Source of the DNA: Tessaracoccus flavescens
GTDB lineage: Bacteria; Actinomycetota; Actinomycetes; Propionibacteriales; Propionibacteriaceae
Assembly (NCBI GenBank): GCA_020741375.1
Contig: DYZF01000144.1
Coordinates: 1 to 5,858, forward strand
DNA: 5,858 nt
Reading direction: 5' to 3'
Of the stretch, positions 4,557 to 5,858 are shown in pieces. The first letter of the stretch is position 1. Each line of letters opens with the position of its first letter. The position numbers and the translations under genes are program-made. Under the pieces are notes generated by a model. It saw only the letters and a program-made list of their open reading frames with translations. It ran no database searches and had not been told where the DNA came from.

Positions 4557-5858
4557 AGGCCCTCTCCCATCTCCCATGGAGCCGCTTCGGGCACGATGGC
4601 CTGCACCACCGAGCCATCGTGGCGCCGGACGCCGACGATCGGGTGGCTTCCCTGAAGGCTCGGCAGCCGCGGGCCTTGGCCGTCGAGGGCGACACTCACC
4701 GGCGCATCGAGGCGAACCTCGACGCGATCACCGCGGACGCTCACCTCCACCGGATCGCCTTCCTCCACCTCGAAACCGATGCTGTCGGCGGTGAGCCGTA
4801 CCCGCAGCCGGGAATCACGGACGCGCAGCGGGAAGGTCATGGACGGCCAGTCGTCGGGCAGTCGCGGGTCGAACGTGATGTCGCCGTGGTGATCGCGCAG
4901 CCCCGCGAAGCCGTAGATGAGCGCGTTCCACACACCGCCCGCCGAGGCGATGTGCACGCCGTCGCGCGCATTGGAGTGGAGGTCGGCCAGATCGACGTAC
5001 AGGCCGCTGAGGAAGTACTGCATGGCCATCTGGTGGTAGCCGATCTCGGAGGCCATGACCGACTGCACCACCCCCGACAACGTGGAGTCGCCGGTAGTGA
5101 TCGGGTCGTAGTACTCGAAATCGGCCCGCTTCTCGGCGGCGCTGAACTCGTCGCCCTGCAGGAAGAGCGCCAAGACGGCGTCGGCCTGCTTCAGCACCTG
5201 AAAGCGGTAGATCACCAACGGGTGGTAGTTGAGCAGCAGCGGGCGCTTGTCGTCGGGGGTGTTCTCGAGGTCCCAGAGCTCCGATTGAAGGAACTTCTCG
5301 TCCTGCGGGTGGATGCCGAAGGTCTCGTCGAACAGGATCATCATCCCGTCGGCACAACGCTCCCACCCCTCCACCTCGGACTCCTCCAGATGGAGCGAAT
5401 CGACCAGCCGCTGATAGCTGTCTGGGGCCTCCGCCTGCATCTCACGCACGAGCGCGGCGGCGTTGCGAAGATTGGCCCGCGCCATCACGTTGGTGAAGAA
5501 GTTGTTGTTCACCACGGCCGTGTACTCGTCGGGGCCGGTCACGCCGTGGATGTGGAATCGCTCCGCGCCGTCGGCCTCCGTGCGCCAGAAGCCGAGATCG
5601 GCCCACATCCGGGCGGTCTCCACCATCACGGGCGCCCCGTCGCGGTACATGAACTGCGTGTCGCCGGTCAGGTTGCGGTACTTGGTGAAGGCGTAGGCCA
5701 CGTCGGCGTCGATGTGATACTGCGCGGTGCCCGCGGCGTAGTAGGCCGAGGCCTCCTCGCCGTTGATCGTGCGCCACGGGAAGAGCGCTCCGCTCTGCGC
5801 CATCTCGCCGGCGCGGATGCGGGCCGCAGGCAGCATCCGACGACGGAAGTGCAGCGCG
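4553..5858 (-). CDS. GH65 family disaccharide phosphorylase/hydrolase, C-terminal part
   Basis: This is the C-terminal 434 residues of a glycoside hydrolase family 65 enzyme. The family includes maltose, trehalose and kojibiose phosphorylases and some hydrolases. The frame is open through the right edge (ALHFRRRMLPAAR...), so the N-terminal beta-sandwich and the first half of the (alpha/alpha)6 barrel lie outside. Counting from the first Met in the window (5836), visible motifs are PWRTINGEE (20-28), GTAQYHIDADVAYAF, and HGVTGPDEYTAVVNNN with the likely general acid E104 (codon 5525-5527). Also present are LKQADAVLALF (sugar-binding KQ at 216-217), YYDPITTGDSTLS at the phosphate-loop position (243-254), and SAGGVWNALIYGF. 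A small beta C-terminal domain starts about 318 (FDPRLPDDW). The family usually has His or a related residue where this loop has Gly; related actinobacterial members share TTGDSTLS as I recall. Substrate and phosphorolysis versus hydrolysis are not decidable here. The stop overlaps the start of the next gene. Confidence 0.95.
   Translation of the reverse strand, partial: ALHFRRRMLPAARIRAGEMAQSGALFPWRTINGEEASAYYAAGTAQYHIDADVAYAFTKYRNLTGDTQFMYRDGAPVMVETARMWADLGFWRTEADGAERFHIHGVTGPDEYTAVVNNNFFTNVMARANLRNAAALVREMQAEAPDSYQRLVDSLHLEESEVEGWERCADGMMILFDETFGIHPQDEKFLQSELWDLENTPDDKRPLLLNYHPLVIYRFQVLKQADAVLALFLQGDEFSAAEKRADFEYYDPITTGDSTLSGVVQSVMASEIGYHQMAMQYFLSGLYVDLADLHSNARDGVHIASAGGVWNALIYGFAGLRDHHGDITFDPRLPDDWPSMTFPLRVRDSRLRVRLTADSIGFEVEEGDPVEVSVRGDRVEVRLDAPVSVALDGQGPRLPSLQGSHPIVGVRRHDGSVVQAIVPEAAPWEMGEGL
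4564..4567 (-). promoter_or_regulatory. Ribosome binding site deciding the start of the unknown gene
   Basis: GGAG on the minus strand lies 7 bases before ATG 4556, inside the last codons of the GH65 gene. The same strand carries a tandem 7-base repeat, ATGGGAG twice (4564-4577), which duplicates the GGAG and creates the competing upstream ATG. The inner start with ATGA coupling is preferred. Confidence 0.6.

Noticed and set aside
4564..4577. Tandem 7-base repeat as a phase-variation element
   Set aside because: There are only two copies, and they lie in the coding end of GH65 and the ribosome binding site of the next gene. Two units are too few to suggest slippage.

Overview
The window is GC-rich DNA with strong G/C third-position bias. 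Gene content suggests a high-GC actinobacterium, possibly of the Propionibacteriaceae type, but there is no rRNA or marker gene here to fix the taxon. No RNA genes, IS elements, CRISPR arrays or tRNAs were seen. Genes are packed closely; the longest real gap is the 101-base divergent intergenic region at 1078-1178.

Left part (1-1077, minus strand). The 5' part of a type I sulfatase runs off the left edge and is broken by a one-base frameshift in a run of six G. Just upstream of it in the direction of transcription lies a Crp/Fnr-family regulator gene. The regulator has an FNR-type recognition helix and two cysteines spaced almost as in the redox-sensing FLP proteins of lactic acid bacteria. 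It lacks the Fe-S cysteine cluster of classical FNR.

Centre (1078-3356). The divergent intergenic region carries a perfect FNR box (TTGAT-N4-ATCAA, 1095-1108). Its centre lies exactly 41.5 bases upstream of the start site implied by a -10-like hexamer, which is the geometry of a class II activated promoter. It would drive a rightward two-gene operon: a 75-residue HMA-domain metallochaperone-like protein (CPSC) and an 8-TM P1B-type metal-transporting ATPase. The ATPase has no N-terminal metal-binding domain and has CPG in place of the usual CPC. The simplest reading is a self-contained module in which redox or oxygen state, sensed by the regulator, controls metal transport by the chaperone-ATPase pair. 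The transported metal cannot be read from the sequence with confidence.

Right part (3258-5858, minus strand). The C-terminal half of a GH65 family disaccharide phosphorylase/hydrolase enters from the right edge. It is translationally coupled (ATGA overlap) to a 432-residue protein of unknown family. That gene converges on the ATPase gene, and the two overlap tail to tail by 99 bases; the overlap encodes an extra C-terminal tail on the ATPase.
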